64,000 bases of DNA from JACMLD01 sp039919885 (GCA_039919885.1 JBDSEV010000066.1:1-64000); one strand, 5' to 3'; positions 1 through 9,723 are shown, counted from the stretch's first letter. Program-made: numbers and translations. Notes: generated from the sequence alone by a model not told the origin.

Positions 1-270
1 TTATTTATTTGTTTGTTTATTTTTCAGAAACTAAAAAAATACGACAATAAAACCAAATCAGTTTGTTATCGCTTGGCAACTGTTATGTGGCGCTTATTTA
101 TTAACGAACAAAACCAACCCCTTCTTCCGTTCACCATTTATACTGATTGCATTATTGCACGTATCGTACAATACGCAATCATTGTTCACTTTTGCAAAAC
201 GATAAGCGGGTTGCGTGAGACAGTCATTAAACGCGCCGAAACTTTTTATCCCCTAAGTTGTTAAACCCGT
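1..270. other. AT-rich leader, no gene supported
   Basis: This stretch precedes the first clear gene. An 83-codon open frame exists on the plus strand, but its composition is low-complexity and it resembles no protein family I know. I see no convincing TAnnTTTG promoter element. It may hold the end of the intergenic region or 5' leader of the downstream oxidoreductase. Confidence 0.5.
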
Positions 271-1308
271 ATGCAGTTACAATTAAGTGTGCTAGATCAG
301 ACGCCCATCCGCCGCGGCAGTAACGCGGTGGCATCTTTGCAGGAATCTGTTGAACTGGTAAAATTTGCCGACCGCCTGGGCTATACCCGTTACTGGCTCA
401 GCGAACACCACAATACATTAAGCCTGGCTGGAGCCGCCCCAGAAATATTAATAGCGAGGCTTGCGGCTGAAAGCAGCCGTATCCGCCTCGGTTCAGGCGG
501 CATCATGCTGCCTAACCACAGTGCACTTAAAGTAGCGGAGAATTTCCGTTTGCTGGAAGCGCTTTATCCCAACCGGATAGACCTTGGCATCGGCCGGGCA
601 CCCGGCGGCGACCGCCTGACTTCGCGCCTATTGAACCCGTCGAACGATTTCAACCCCAAAAATTATATCCAGCAGATTGAAGATTTGCAATGTTTTTTAA
701 CCGATACAGCCGGGGAGGGAAATGCCGGTGGTAAAGTAAGGGCCATTCCACGCATAGACACCGTGCCCGCGCTCTGGATGCTCACCAGCAGTGGCGAAAG
801 TGCTTACCTGGCGGCCCATACCGGCATGGCGCTGGGTTTTGCCCAGTTTATTAATCCAATCGGCGGGGCAGAAGCAATTGCAACCTACCGCAATCGTTTT
901 CAGCCTTCTACCCTCCTGGCCAAGCCGGTTGCCAATGTGGGCGTTTTTGTATTTTGTTCTGATAGCGAAGAAACCCTTGCACGCACACAAGCAGTGATGG
1001 ATTACCGCTTCTTAGGATTTGAAAAAGGCAGGATAGACGAGATGCCCGACTATGACACCGCCAGCCGTTACGATTATTCACCCGCAGAATGGCAGCGTGT
1101 ATTGTTCAACCGCCAGCGTACCATTATGGGTACACCTCAACAGGTAAAAGAAAAAATTACCGCGCTGGCAAAGGAAATGGACGTAACAGAGGTAATGGCC
1201 GCAACTTTTGCAGAAAGCCGCGAAGATCGGTTCAGGAGCTACGAACTCTTGGCCGGTATGTTCCTGTCAACTGCTGCAAAACCGGTACGGGAGCAAAGCC
1301 TTTCCTGA
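271..1308 (+). CDS. LLM-class (luciferase-like) flavin-dependent oxidoreductase
   Basis: A 345-residue protein of the bacterial luciferase-like TIM-barrel family, which uses reduced FMN or F420 to oxidise or reduce small molecules in the cytosol. The N-terminus (LSVLDQTPIRRG) and the following YWLSEHHN motif, with the paired His residues that are highly conserved in the single-domain luciferase-like group, place it there. The segment ending DLGIGRAPGGD is the typical glycine-rich strand-loop around residue 110. Length matches the family (about 330-350). The ATG at 271 is the first in frame and gives the expected N-terminus. The gene stands alone and converges with the T9SS gene downstream. 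The substrate cannot be told from sequence. Confidence 0.9.
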   Translation: MQLQLSVLDQTPIRRGSNAVASLQESVELVKFADRLGYTRYWLSEHHNTLSLAGAAPEILIARLAAESSRIRLGSGGIMLPNHSALKVAENFRLLEALYPNRIDLGIGRAPGGDRLTSRLLNPSNDFNPKNYIQQIEDLQCFLTDTAGEGNAGGKVRAIPRIDTVPALWMLTSSGESAYLAAHTGMALGFAQFINPIGGAEAIATYRNRFQPSTLLAKPVANVGVFVFCSDSEETLARTQAVMDYRFLGFEKGRIDEMPDYDTASRYDYSPAEWQRVLFNRQRTIMGTPQQVKEKITALAKEMDVTEVMAATFAESREDRFRSYELLAGMFLSTAAKPVREQSLS

Positions 1309-1309
1309 T

Positions 1310-1352
1310 TTTAATTAAAAAAGGCCCCGCTATTATTTCAATAGCGTGGCCC
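1310..1352 (-). terminator. Rho-independent terminator between convergent genes
   Basis: Arms at 1323-1334 and 1340-1351 pair over 12 bases with one mismatch, around a 5-base loop. On the minus strand the stem is followed by a run of T (1315-1322 read in reverse), so it best serves the minus-strand T9SS gene. It may also stop the oxidoreductase transcript. Confidence 0.75.
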
Positions 1353-1393
1353 AATGATTGGGGGTTCTCAAACTGTACGGAAAAAAAACTTGT

Positions 1394-2911
1394 TTATTTT
1401 ACGATAATAATTTGTTTTGCAAGCTGGCTTACACCATCGGTAATGCTTACGATATAAGAACCGCTCTTCACTGCACCTTGTAATGCTATCGACTGGCGCC
1501 CCTGCGTATTGTCCAGTTTTTGTTCAATTATTTTTCTGCCGTTCATATCAAATACGATGGCTGTTGCATGGCTGATTGCTTTACCAGCCTCCATATACAA
1601 GCTGTTGTTCTCCACCAGTGTTGGATAAATTTTGATGTTGCTGCTGGCCGCGGTTTGTAACCGAATAATGTTTGAATAAGTAACCGTTCCATCCATATCT
1701 GCCATGGCGAGGCGATAGTACATTGCGCCATTCACCTGCTGGTCTGTGTAAGTATAGGTTTGTGACTGGCTGCTGTTGCTGTTTCGTGCAGTAATGGTTT
1801 GCAGGTTGGTAAAGCTGCTGCCATCTGCACTGCGCTGAACAATAAAGTTTTTAAACCCGGTAGCTTCTGTGATGGTCCAGTTAAGTTCGGCTTTTGCCTG
1901 GGCAGTGATAACAGCCGCAAAGCTCACCAGCTTCACCGGCAGCATTGATGCACCCGTCATAGCGAAACTAACCCTTGAAAAACCCGCATTTTGATAATAT
2001 TCCAATACAAAATTATATGTCCCCGCGAGGTTTGCTGAGTAAGTAGCTGCACCATAAGACTGGTCGTTCCACTTATTGATAACCCAGGTAGCACCACCGT
2101 CTATGCTTAACCGGAATCCATCGTCTCCTCCAACCGTAAACATGTAGTTGCCGGCAGCAAGCGTTTTCTGCAGGCGGTAGCGTGCGCTGAAGGTTTGTGT
2201 TTGTATAAAACAGTTGCTGGTGTTAACCGTTACAGCCGTACTTCCGCCACCAAAATTATCATCAAAATTAGGATTGCTGTTGCTTCCCTTGGTAGTGTAA
2301 CCTTTGTAGGCTTCAAACCCAGTGCCCTGGTAGAGATAACCAAGCCACTTGTTATTGGTTCCGTATTCTGCAGGATTGCCATCTCCACTGCAAATAACTT
2401 CAGTGCTGAATGAAATCCGGTTGTCTCCAAAGCTTTCATAATATTCCAGCACCAGGTTATAAGATCCGCTTAGGTAAATGCTATAAGTAGTAGCGGCATA
2501 AGATTGATCATTCCATTTAGTAATCACCCAGGTAGCCCCACCATCAATGCTCAGGCGGTAACCATCGTCGCCACTAACAGTCAATTTGTAATTGGCAGGC
2601 GTAAATGTTTTGGTAAGCTTGTAACGCACACTGAAAGTATCCGTATACACCGGGCAGCCATTGGTAGTCATGTTTGTTTGGGCGCCTCCAAAATTTTCGT
2701 CGAAATGCGCGCTGCTGTTGCCTTCCGTTATATATCCTTTGTACGTATTAAAGTTTTTACCCTGGTACATATAACCAATCCAGGTGTTACCTGTACCATA
2801 GGTGTTCGGGTTACCTTGTGGTGTGCAGGATTGAGCCTGGCTATTATTTGTTATGAGCAAACTTATTGTTGCGATAAGCGCCTGCAGGAAAATGTTGTAA
2901 AATTTTTTCAT
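1394..2911 (-). CDS. Secreted protein with two PA14-like repeats and a T9SS type A sorting domain
   Basis: A 505-residue exported protein. Residues 1-26 form a signal peptide ending in SQAQ. Two homologous modules follow, roughly 29-175 and 176-330. Each opens with a GNPxxYGTxNxWxGYxYQG-type start, ends in an LVLEYY/FVLEYY strand, and carries the DDGxRLSIDGGATWV signature of PA14-type beta-barrels, which usually bind carbohydrate. A linker region with a fibronectin-like look precedes the last 75-80 residues, which end in the conserved lysine-rich T9SS type A sorting signal. The protein should therefore cross the outer membrane by T9SS and be anchored or released. The ligand is unknown. No enzyme domain is seen, so an adhesin-like role is an inference. 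Confidence 0.85.
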   Translation of the reverse strand: MKKFYNIFLQALIATISLLITNNSQAQSCTPQGNPNTYGTGNTWIGYMYQGKNFNTYKGYITEGNSSAHFDENFGGAQTNMTTNGCPVYTDTFSVRYKLTKTFTPANYKLTVSGDDGYRLSIDGGATWVITKWNDQSYAATTYSIYLSGSYNLVLEYYESFGDNRISFSTEVICSGDGNPAEYGTNNKWLGYLYQGTGFEAYKGYTTKGSNSNPNFDDNFGGGSTAVTVNTSNCFIQTQTFSARYRLQKTLAAGNYMFTVGGDDGFRLSIDGGATWVINKWNDQSYGAATYSANLAGTYNFVLEYYQNAGFSRVSFAMTGASMLPVKLVSFAAVITAQAKAELNWTITEATGFKNFIVQRSADGSSFTNLQTITARNSNSSQSQTYTYTDQQVNGAMYYRLAMADMDGTVTYSNIIRLQTAASSNIKIYPTLVENNSLYMEAGKAISHATAIVFDMNGRKIIEQKLDNTQGRQSIALQGAVKSGSYIVSITDGVSQLAKQIIIVK

Positions 2912-3145
2912 AAAGTACGGTTTAATTCCTGCCAGCTATTTTCAAAGTTGGTACCAGCTCGTAATCAACTGCGGATCAACCACTCAAGAAAAAATGCCTA
3001 CGCTGTTTTTTCCGCGAGCGGGAAAAAAATTCAAAATTTGGAAAAATCCCGTTTTGAAAAGCCCGCTTACGCAGCACTGGAACCGTTTTGAAGGACGGGC
3101 CGCATTTTGGGATTACGGTTTCGTATTTTCTTTTATCTTCATTGC

Positions 3146-4321
3146 ATGAAGGCAATTTTCAATGCAATCGCCGTACTCATTTTCGTGCATGCGGGGGCGC
3201 AGGATAGTACCCAACATTATTTTCTTGCCCGCTCCACCGGCAAATTGCCTTTCCTGGAATATGGCCTGGGGGACGACCGGCTGGGTGGGGCAAAAATGAC
3301 TTACCTCGATTCCAATATCCTGCTTAAAATAGTAGACTCGTTTGGCATTGATTATAAAGTACAGCTTTCAAAATACCACAGCGCCTGGATAGATAAGCAC
3401 AGCGTGCAGCGCCTGCCAGGAAAAAAAACCGCCCTTTATTATCTTACCGGCAGCTGGAAGGTATTTGGCGATACCGCTGCCGACTACGTGAGCATCAACC
3501 TCGACGAAAAACTGCCCTACCGCAGCCAGCAACAAATCAATCCCTCCAAAATAGTATTGGATATTTATGGAGTTACCAGCAATTCCAATTGGATCACACA
3601 GCTAAAAACCACCAAAGAAATAAAAAATGTGTACTACGACCAGGTGGAGGATGATGTTTTTAGGGTTACCGTAGAACTGAGACACAGTCAGCATTGGGGG
3701 CACAGCATTTATTATGATTCAACCGGCCGTAAACTGGTATTACAGGTAAAACGGCAGCCACCGATTTTAGACATCAAAAAAATAAGAATTGCCATAGATG
3801 CCGGTCATGGTGGTGAAAACACGGGTGCCACGGGCGCTAGTTCTGGCATCCTGGAAAAAGAATACACCTTAAAAATAGCAAAACAATTACAGCTGGTACT
3901 GAACAAGGCAGGCGTGAAGAACGTATTTATGACGAGAACAAAGGACACAACGCTTGACATGCCGCAACGCATACAAATGCTGAAAGCGTACAACCCTGAT
4001 TTGCTCATTAGTATTCACCTGAATTCCGCCGGCATAGATTCAGTGAAGGGTACCAGCACCTATTACCGGTACATCGGCTACCGGCCTTTAACAGTAGCGG
4101 TGCTAGGCCGCATGTTAAGCCTTGGGCTGAAAGAATATGGCAACGTCGGAAGTTTTAATTTTTCGCTGAGCGGCCCAACGGCCTACCCGAATTGCCTGGT
4201 AGAAGTTGCGTTTTTAAGCAACCTGCAGGATGAGAAAAGAATATTGGATCCAAAATTTCACAAGGCGGTAGCAGGAAAAATTTATCTTGGCATACAAGAC
4301 TGGTTAAAAGCAATTAAATAA
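3146..4321 (+). CDS. N-acetylmuramoyl-L-alanine amidase (Amidase_3 family)
   Basis: A 391-residue periplasmic hydrolase that cleaves the bond between MurNAc and the stem peptide. I start it at the ATG at 3146 because this gives a signal peptide (MKAIFNAIAVLIFVHAGAQ); an upstream in-frame start at 3107 would bury it. The N-terminal half (to about residue 205) looks like an AMIN-type beta domain. The catalytic domain begins at KIRIAIDAGHGGENTG, with the zinc His in DAGHGG, then the Glu of the LEKEYTL helix, and the second zinc His in LISIHLNS. The terminal VEVAFLSN carries the final conserved Glu. A promoter-like TATCTTCA lies just ahead of the start. Confidence 0.93.
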   Translation: MKAIFNAIAVLIFVHAGAQDSTQHYFLARSTGKLPFLEYGLGDDRLGGAKMTYLDSNILLKIVDSFGIDYKVQLSKYHSAWIDKHSVQRLPGKKTALYYLTGSWKVFGDTAADYVSINLDEKLPYRSQQQINPSKIVLDIYGVTSNSNWITQLKTTKEIKNVYYDQVEDDVFRVTVELRHSQHWGHSIYYDSTGRKLVLQVKRQPPILDIKKIRIAIDAGHGGENTGATGASSGILEKEYTLKIAKQLQLVLNKAGVKNVFMTRTKDTTLDMPQRIQMLKAYNPDLLISIHLNSAGIDSVKGTSTYYRYIGYRPLTVAVLGRMLSLGLKEYGNVGSFNFSLSGPTAYPNCLVEVAFLSNLQDEKRILDPKFHKAVAGKIYLGIQDWLKAIK

Positions 4322-4344
4322 TTAAACAATAAAAAACAGCGTAC

Positions 4345-4647
4345 ATGTTTATTCACCACGTTTATTTTTGGTTAAAGAATCCCGGTTCCGCAGAAGATCT
4401 CAAACAATTAAAAGAAGGCCTGCAAAAACTTACCCCAATTGAAACAATCGGCATGTACCAGATCGGTACGCCCGCTGCTACCGATCGCGATGTTATTGAA
4501 AAAACATATTCCGTGGCATGGATGCTGATGTTTGATAATTTGGAAGACGAAGAAGTGTACCAGCACCACCCGCTCCATTTAAAATTTGTAGAAACCTGTG
4601 CGCATTTATGGAGCAAAGTAATTGTCTATGATTCGGTAGATGAATGA
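4345..4647 (+). CDS. Dabb family protein (dimeric alpha/beta barrel)
   Basis: A 100-residue protein of the Dabb (stress-responsive A/B barrel) family. It opens with FIHHVYFWLKN, has a conserved HHPLHLKFVE near residue 73, and closes with SKVIVYDSVD, all typical. These ferredoxin-like dimers are found in many bacteria and plants, mostly without a known reaction. It lies 23 bases after the amidase stop and is about 50% identical by eye to the Tat-exported copy at 5132-5527. Confidence 0.88.
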   Translation: MFIHHVYFWLKNPGSAEDLKQLKEGLQKLTPIETIGMYQIGTPAATDRDVIEKTYSVAWMLMFDNLEDEEVYQHHPLHLKFVETCAHLWSKVIVYDSVDE

Positions 4648-4699
4648 TACGGCTGGGTAAAAGAAACTTTTTTATAACCCCTTGCTGTTATACATCACT

Positions 4700-5110
4700 A
4701 TGAAGGGCTACCTGCTGAAAGAACAAGATTTTATTGCGGGCGAAGAAAATTTTATTGAAAGCAAAGCTTCCGAGAACAACTATGCAGTGGTGTTTGAAGA
4801 TGATGCCGAAACCGGTTATTTCTATGCCATTGAACTAACTCCGGCCACTGGCGGTCAGCAAATTTTGGACGCGCTGCATATTTACGAAGTCGATGCAATT
4901 GCACCCGATAAAAGACCAGGCGCCGTTAGAATCATCTGGTCAACCGATTGGTTAAAATGTGGCCTGCTGATTAATAATTACTGCCATGCCGTATTTGACT
5001 TTGCCGCGCAGGGAGGCTATTGCCGGAATGAATTTCCACCGCCCAATGAAATATGGACAAAAGGAACGCGCAAGCTGACCGATGAAATGGTGACCAATTT
5101 TTTTAAATAA
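4700..5110 (+). CDS. DUF2251-like protein of unknown function
   Basis: A 136-residue soluble protein with no signal peptide. The pattern of a YAVVFEDDAETGYFYA strand followed by a mixed alpha/beta fold and a FDFAAQGGYCRNEFPPP motif resembles the DUF2251 family, whose function is not known. I use the ATG at 4700; the open frame extends back to a TTG at 4682, which would only add a short hydrophobic tail. It sits between two Dabb genes on the same strand, with gaps of 52 and 21 bases, so the three are probably co-transcribed. Confidence 0.65.
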   Translation: MKGYLLKEQDFIAGEENFIESKASENNYAVVFEDDAETGYFYAIELTPATGGQQILDALHIYEVDAIAPDKRPGAVRIIWSTDWLKCGLLINNYCHAVFDFAAQGGYCRNEFPPPNEIWTKGTRKLTDEMVTNFFK

Positions 5111-5131
5111 TAATACCCTCAATTAGCTACC

Positions 5132-5527
5132 ATGCCAAACCAATCGCGCCGCCAGTTTATTGCAACCACAGGTAAGATGGCGGCAGCCGGTGCCTTCATC
5201 AGCATTCCTGCAGCCGACAAAAAAATTTTTATTCACCATGTTTATTTTTGGCTGAAAAACCATGACAGTATACCGGATAAGGAAAAACTGATTGACGGGT
5301 TAAAAAAATTATCCGCTGTAAAAACCATTCAGCGTTTTCATATTGGCCAGCCTGCAGCAACCCACCGGGATGTAATTGACAGTTCTTACAATATTTCCTG
5401 GTGCCTTTTCTTTAATAACAAGGCCGACCAGGAAAGCTACCAGACCGATCCAATCCATCTTAATTTTGTAAAGGAGTGCGCCGACTTATGGACAAAAGTG
5501 ATTGTGTATGATGCGGAAGATATTTAA
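5132..5527 (+). CDS. Dabb family protein with a twin-arginine leader
   Basis: A 131-residue protein. Residues 1-30 contain SRRQFIATTGKMAAAGAF, which fits the Tat signal pattern (S-R-R-x-F followed by a mildly hydrophobic stretch). From residue 31 it matches the neighbouring Dabb protein closely (FIHHVYFWLKN, TDPIHLNFVKEC, TKVIVYDAED). This copy is therefore predicted to be exported folded, while its sister stays in the cytosol. A duplication followed by gain of a leader explains the arrangement. The reaction is unknown. Confidence 0.85.
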   Translation: MPNQSRRQFIATTGKMAAAGAFISIPAADKKIFIHHVYFWLKNHDSIPDKEKLIDGLKKLSAVKTIQRFHIGQPAATHRDVIDSSYNISWCLFFNNKADQESYQTDPIHLNFVKECADLWTKVIVYDAEDI

Positions 5528-5653
5528 AGCCGGGCAGCAGTTTGCATAACCTGCACGGATACCTGCTTTTCTATCAAGTAGATTTTTAGGGCGATGGCGC
5601 AGCACTTGTGCACTCATGTAGTATACCCGGTACGGAAGCAATTCCAAACAGGT

Positions 5654-6388
5654 TTACGACAGCTCGGAAGCTGCTGCTTCGTCCAGGAACCAATGTAATT
5701 CGCCCGTTATGGGCCGGATAACCTGAGAAGGATACAGGTCGGGCTGAAAATCGCCTTCAATAACTTCTTTTAAAGCAATTGCCTTACCTGGTCCGGTAAC
5801 AAGAAAGGCAATGCATGCAGCACGGTTCACCAGGGTCCTGGTTAAGGTTATTCTAAACATATCCTGCTGCTTTAAAAACAAAGAAGTTGCCCATTTATTT
5901 TCTTCATGCATCACGTGGGTGCCGGGAAACAATGAAAGGGTATGACCATCATCGCCCATACCCAGCAAAACCAAATCAAAACTGGCGGTTGCCGGTACAG
6001 TTGGGGGAAAATAACGACGTAATATTTTTTCATATTCACCGGCAGCCACTTCCGGAATAATATTTTCTGTATTCATCCGGTGTATTTGTGAAGCCGGAAC
6101 GGGAACATGATCAAGCAGCGTGTCAAACGCCATTTTCGCGTTGTTTCGTTCGTCCGTGAAGGGCACAAAACGTTCGTCGCCCCAGAAAATATGCAGTTTG
6201 CTCCAATCAATTTTTTCTTTATAGGGGGATGCGGCCAGCAGCGTATTTAATTTTTGCGGCGTGCCGCCACCGGAAAGTACCAGGGTAAAGCGATCCTGCT
6301 TTTTTAATGTTTTAATGATGTAGTCGGTTATCCAATTCGCTACTTCAACACTAAGCGCATCATTATTTTTGTAAATATGCAGTTCCAT
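5654..6388 (-). CDS. pgl: 6-phosphogluconolactonase
   Basis: A 244-residue enzyme that hydrolyses 6-phosphogluconolactone to 6-phosphogluconate, step two of the oxidative pentose-phosphate pathway. Motifs seen are LSGGGTPQKL (residues about 36-45), FWGDERFVP and LLGMGDDGHTLSLFPGT, all diagnostic of the DevB-type lactonase. I choose the ATG at 6388 (MELHIYKNN), the usual N-terminus; an in-frame GTG at 6424 adds 12 residues with no match. It is the last gene of the gnd-zwf-pgl cluster, 98 bases after zwf. Confidence 0.95.
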   Translation of the reverse strand: MELHIYKNNDALSVEVANWITDYIIKTLKKQDRFTLVLSGGGTPQKLNTLLAASPYKEKIDWSKLHIFWGDERFVPFTDERNNAKMAFDTLLDHVPVPASQIHRMNTENIIPEVAAGEYEKILRRYFPPTVPATASFDLVLLGMGDDGHTLSLFPGTHVMHEENKWATSLFLKQQDMFRITLTRTLVNRAACIAFLVTGPGKAIALKEVIEGDFQPDLYPSQVIRPITGELHWFLDEAAASELS

Positions 6389-6486
6389 AAGCTGGTAATA
6401 TTTTTGTTTGATTGCGTTGGCCACCGCTGACGGGTTTTTAATAACTCCTCGTCACTAATCATTAAACGATTGCATGCGGCCCATTT

Positions 6487-7995
6487 CTATTTTCCCGACG
6501 ACAAGGTAATCCAGTTATGCCCATCCCGTGCAATTAGTGCTTCTGCATCTTCTGGTCCCCAGCTATCCGGCGCATAGTTTGGAAAATCGATGGCTGTCCT
6601 GTTTTCCCATGTTTCCAGTATCGGCATTACAATTTTCCATGCGGCTTCTACCTGGTCTGCGCGCATGAACAAGGTTGCATTTCCTTCCATTACATCCAGC
6701 AGCAGTGTTTCATACGCTTCCGGTTCCTGCCCTTCATAAGAATCTTTGTAGCTGAAGGCCATATCAACGGGATCCAGTGTCAGCGATTGTCCGGGTTGTT
6801 TTGCCTGGAAACGCAGGCGGATATCCATTTCCGGTTGTATGCTGATAGTAAGCCTGTTTGAACGCCAGGTTTCTGCTGCTTCCGGCGGAAAAGCAAAATT
6901 AGGTGCTGCTTTAAACTGTATCGTAATGGTGGTTGCTTTCTCATGCATGCGCTTGCCGGTGCGTACATAGAAGGGTACATCCTGCCAGCGCCAGTTATCA
7001 ATATAAAATTTTACCGCAGCAAAAGTATCATTGGGTGAGGCCGGGGCAACATTTTTTTCTTTGCGGTATTCCGACACTTTTTCGCCTTTCATCCAGCCTT
7101 CTGCGTATTGCCCCCGCACCGCGTAGTGCGGCACCTGTTCATTGGTGATCTTGCGGATAGCATGCAGTACGTCCACTTTTTTATTCCGTATCTCATTGGC
7201 ATCAAATGACACAGGTGCCTCCATGGCAATCATACACATGAGCTGCAGAATATGGTTCTGCACCATATCCCTTAATGCGCCCGAAGTTTCATAGTATGCG
7301 CCGCGGCCTTCCATGCCTACTGTTTCCGATGCGGTAATCTGTACATGTTCAATATAGTTCCTGTTCCAGATGGGCTCAAACAAAGCATTTGCAAAACGAA
7401 GTGCAAGTATATTCTGCACGGTTTCTTTGCCCAGGTAATGATCGATGCGGTAGATCTGCTGCTCATCAAACATGCCGGCCAGCAATGCGTTTAATTCATG
7501 CGCACTTTTAAGGTCATGACCAAACGGCTTTTCCACTACCACCCTGGTGCACTTGGTATCGGAACAGATATTGAGCGGACCCAGTTTTTTAAGAATATCC
7601 GGCACCAGCCATGGCGCTACGGCCATATAAAAAATTACATTGGGGTGCTCGCCAAACTCTTTTTCTTTTGCTTTTACTACTTCTGCAATTTTCTGGTATT
7701 CATCTTCTTTTTCAGCATCCATCTGTAAATAGGAAACGTGCCTGGAAAAATCCGCCCATTTACCATTTTGTTCGTCTTTTCTCCGGCTGAATTGTTTGAT
7801 ACCGTCCAGCAAATGCTCGTGGTAGGTGTTGCCTTTGTATTCTGTGCGGCCAATACCAACAATGCCAAACTTTTCGGGCATCCAGTTATCGATAAATAAA
7901 TTAAAAAGCGCGGGGGATAATTTGCGGTAGTTCAAATCGCCGCTGCCACCAAATATAAACAGGAGTGATGCTGGTGGTCTTTTATGATTTTGCAT
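6487..7995 (-). CDS. zwf: Glucose-6-phosphate 1-dehydrogenase
   Basis: A 502-residue enzyme that oxidises glucose-6-phosphate with NADP+ (or NAD+) to the lactone. The nucleotide-binding loop is IFGGSGDL near residue 13, the active-site signature RIDHYLGKETVQN is complete with its catalytic His, and PFYVRTGKRM is the conserved C-terminal motif. I start at the ATG at 7995, which gives the normal length; the open frame extends to a GTG at 8103 but the extra 36 residues look non-native. It lies between gnd (123 bases upstream) and pgl. Confidence 0.96.
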   Translation of the reverse strand: MQNHKRPPASLLFIFGGSGDLNYRKLSPALFNLFIDNWMPEKFGIVGIGRTEYKGNTYHEHLLDGIKQFSRRKDEQNGKWADFSRHVSYLQMDAEKEDEYQKIAEVVKAKEKEFGEHPNVIFYMAVAPWLVPDILKKLGPLNICSDTKCTRVVVEKPFGHDLKSAHELNALLAGMFDEQQIYRIDHYLGKETVQNILALRFANALFEPIWNRNYIEHVQITASETVGMEGRGAYYETSGALRDMVQNHILQLMCMIAMEAPVSFDANEIRNKKVDVLHAIRKITNEQVPHYAVRGQYAEGWMKGEKVSEYRKEKNVAPASPNDTFAAVKFYIDNWRWQDVPFYVRTGKRMHEKATTITIQFKAAPNFAFPPEAAETWRSNRLTISIQPEMDIRLRFQAKQPGQSLTLDPVDMAFSYKDSYEGQEPEAYETLLLDVMEGNATLFMRADQVEAAWKIVMPILETWENRTAIDFPNYAPDSWGPEDAEALIARDGHNWITLSSGK

Positions 7996-8118
7996 AGCTG
8001 AAAAAATTCTGTTAGTAAAATGTTTCGCGGGGATAGCTAGTTGCCGGCGCGTCTTTGTAAGTGGTGCAGGCTGTTGATTCGGCCGCGGCACGAGATCCTT
8101 CACTCATTGGTCACCCAC

Positions 8119-9537
8119 TCAGGAAACCCGTCCCCATTCTGTATGAAAAGTTCCTTCCATATCCGTACGCTGGTACGTATGTGCGCCGAAGTAATCGCGC
8201 TGTGCCTGTATCAGGTTAACGGGCATGATGGCGGTTGTATATGCTTCAAAATAACTCAATGCATTCATCAATGCACCAGCGGGTATTTTGCTTTGCAGCG
8301 ACGCTTTTAACACGGCCCGAAGGTTCCGTTCTTTTTTCTTAACCAGTTTAGCAACAGCTTTGTCTGCTAAAATGTTCGGCAGCCGGCTGTTCTTTTTATA
8401 GGCTTTATAAAAAGTATCCAGCAGGCCAGCGCGTATAATACAGCCACCCCGCCAAATCTTAACCACATCATTCAGCGGTATCTGCATATCCAGTTCGGTA
8501 GAGGCCCCGTGCAGCATGGCAAGTCCCTGCGCATAACACATCAGCGTAGCAAAATACAACGCATCGTGCACCTGTTTAATTACGGTTTCTTTATTGCCGG
8601 TAATCGGTTTAATAAGCGGCTTGTACAAATCCGCGGCCACCAGCCTTTCTGCTTTAAAAGATGAAATATTGCGCATCGCTACTGCCATATCTATAACGGG
8701 TATGGGTACCGGCAGGTTCATAGCATCCTGCGAGGTCCATTTACCCGTTCCTTTTGAGCCCGCCTTATCCAGTATCATATCTACCAAACGGTTACCGGTC
8801 TTATCATCGGGTTGTTTAAATATATCCGCTGTTATTTCTACCAGGAAGGATTGCAATTCTCCTTCATTCCATTGCTTGAATACTTCGTGCAGCTCATCGT
8901 TGGTCAATCCAAGTCCGCGGTGCAGCAGGTCATAACTTTCACTGATGAGCTGCATAATAGCGTACTCAATACCGTTATGGACCATTTTTACATAATGACC
9001 TGCAGCGCCTTTGCCCATATACGCAACACAAGGCTCGCCGTTTACTTTAGCAGATACTGCTTCCAGCATGGGTTTGATGTGCGGGTAAGCAGCTGCATCG
9101 CCTCCCGGCATAATGCTCGGACCTTTGCGTGCACCCTCTTCGCCACCAGAAACACCCATACCCGTAAAATGCAAATCATTTGCCTGCAGGTAGGCAACGC
9201 GGCGGAGGGTATCAGTAAAATGCGAATTACCGCCGTCAATAATAATATCGCCTGGCTGCACAAAAGGCAGTAAGCTTTCAATTACGTCATCAACTATTTT
9301 ACCCGCCGGCACCAGCATCATAATCTTGCGCGGTGTTTCCAGCAGTTCCACCATTTCCTGCAAGGTGCCTACGCCTTTTACGGTAGTACCCGCTGTGGCG
9401 GCGGCTTCCAGGGCACTTGTTTTCTGAAGGTCTTTATCAAAACCAATTACTTTATAGCCGTGATCGGCCATATTCAATAAAAAATTGCGTCCCATAACGC
9501 CTAAACCAATCATTCCGAACTGGTATGTATTGCTCAT
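8119..9537 (-). CDS. gnd: NADP-dependent 6-phosphogluconate dehydrogenase, decarboxylating
   Basis: A 472-residue enzyme converting 6-phosphogluconate to ribulose-5-phosphate, CO2 and NADPH. The Rossmann loop GLGVMGRNFLLNMADHGY is at residues 11-28; GGNSHFTDT, GVSGGEEGARKGPSIMPGG and KMVHNGIEYAIMQLISE follow with the catalytic Lys and Glu. GTGKWTSQDAMNLPVP is the family signature. The length matches the long dimeric type (about 470). It is the first gene of the cluster, so its promoter probably drives the whole NADPH-generating unit. Confidence 0.97.
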   Translation of the reverse strand: MSNTYQFGMIGLGVMGRNFLLNMADHGYKVIGFDKDLQKTSALEAAATAGTTVKGVGTLQEMVELLETPRKIMMLVPAGKIVDDVIESLLPFVQPGDIIIDGGNSHFTDTLRRVAYLQANDLHFTGMGVSGGEEGARKGPSIMPGGDAAAYPHIKPMLEAVSAKVNGEPCVAYMGKGAAGHYVKMVHNGIEYAIMQLISESYDLLHRGLGLTNDELHEVFKQWNEGELQSFLVEITADIFKQPDDKTGNRLVDMILDKAGSKGTGKWTSQDAMNLPVPIPVIDMAVAMRNISSFKAERLVAADLYKPLIKPITGNKETVIKQVHDALYFATLMCYAQGLAMLHGASTELDMQIPLNDVVKIWRGGCIIRAGLLDTFYKAYKKNSRLPNILADKAVAKLVKKKERNLRAVLKASLQSKIPAGALMNALSYFEAYTTAIMPVNLIQAQRDYFGAHTYQRTDMEGTFHTEWGRVS

Positions 9538-9723
9538 ATTGTAAAATTGTTAAGGAGGCGTAAAATTAGGCATTTATTATAAAGCGCAGGTGATGGGCTT
9601 GATGGTTAACCTTTCTTTTACGCGCACGGATGAATGGGGGATAAGTTTTGTATTTTTATAGTCCTCCTAATTCGTTACATTTATTTCTCCCGTCATTCAT
9701 TTTTAATTTTTAAAAACATTGTT

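Noticed and set aside
13..264. 83-codon open frame at the window start
   Set aside because: Composition is that of AT-rich intergenic DNA, there is no family pattern and no clear promoter, and it stops just before the real gene.
7996..8103. Extended N-terminus for zwf from a GTG at 8103
   Set aside because: It adds 36 residues with no resemblance to the family; the ATG at 7995 gives the standard start.
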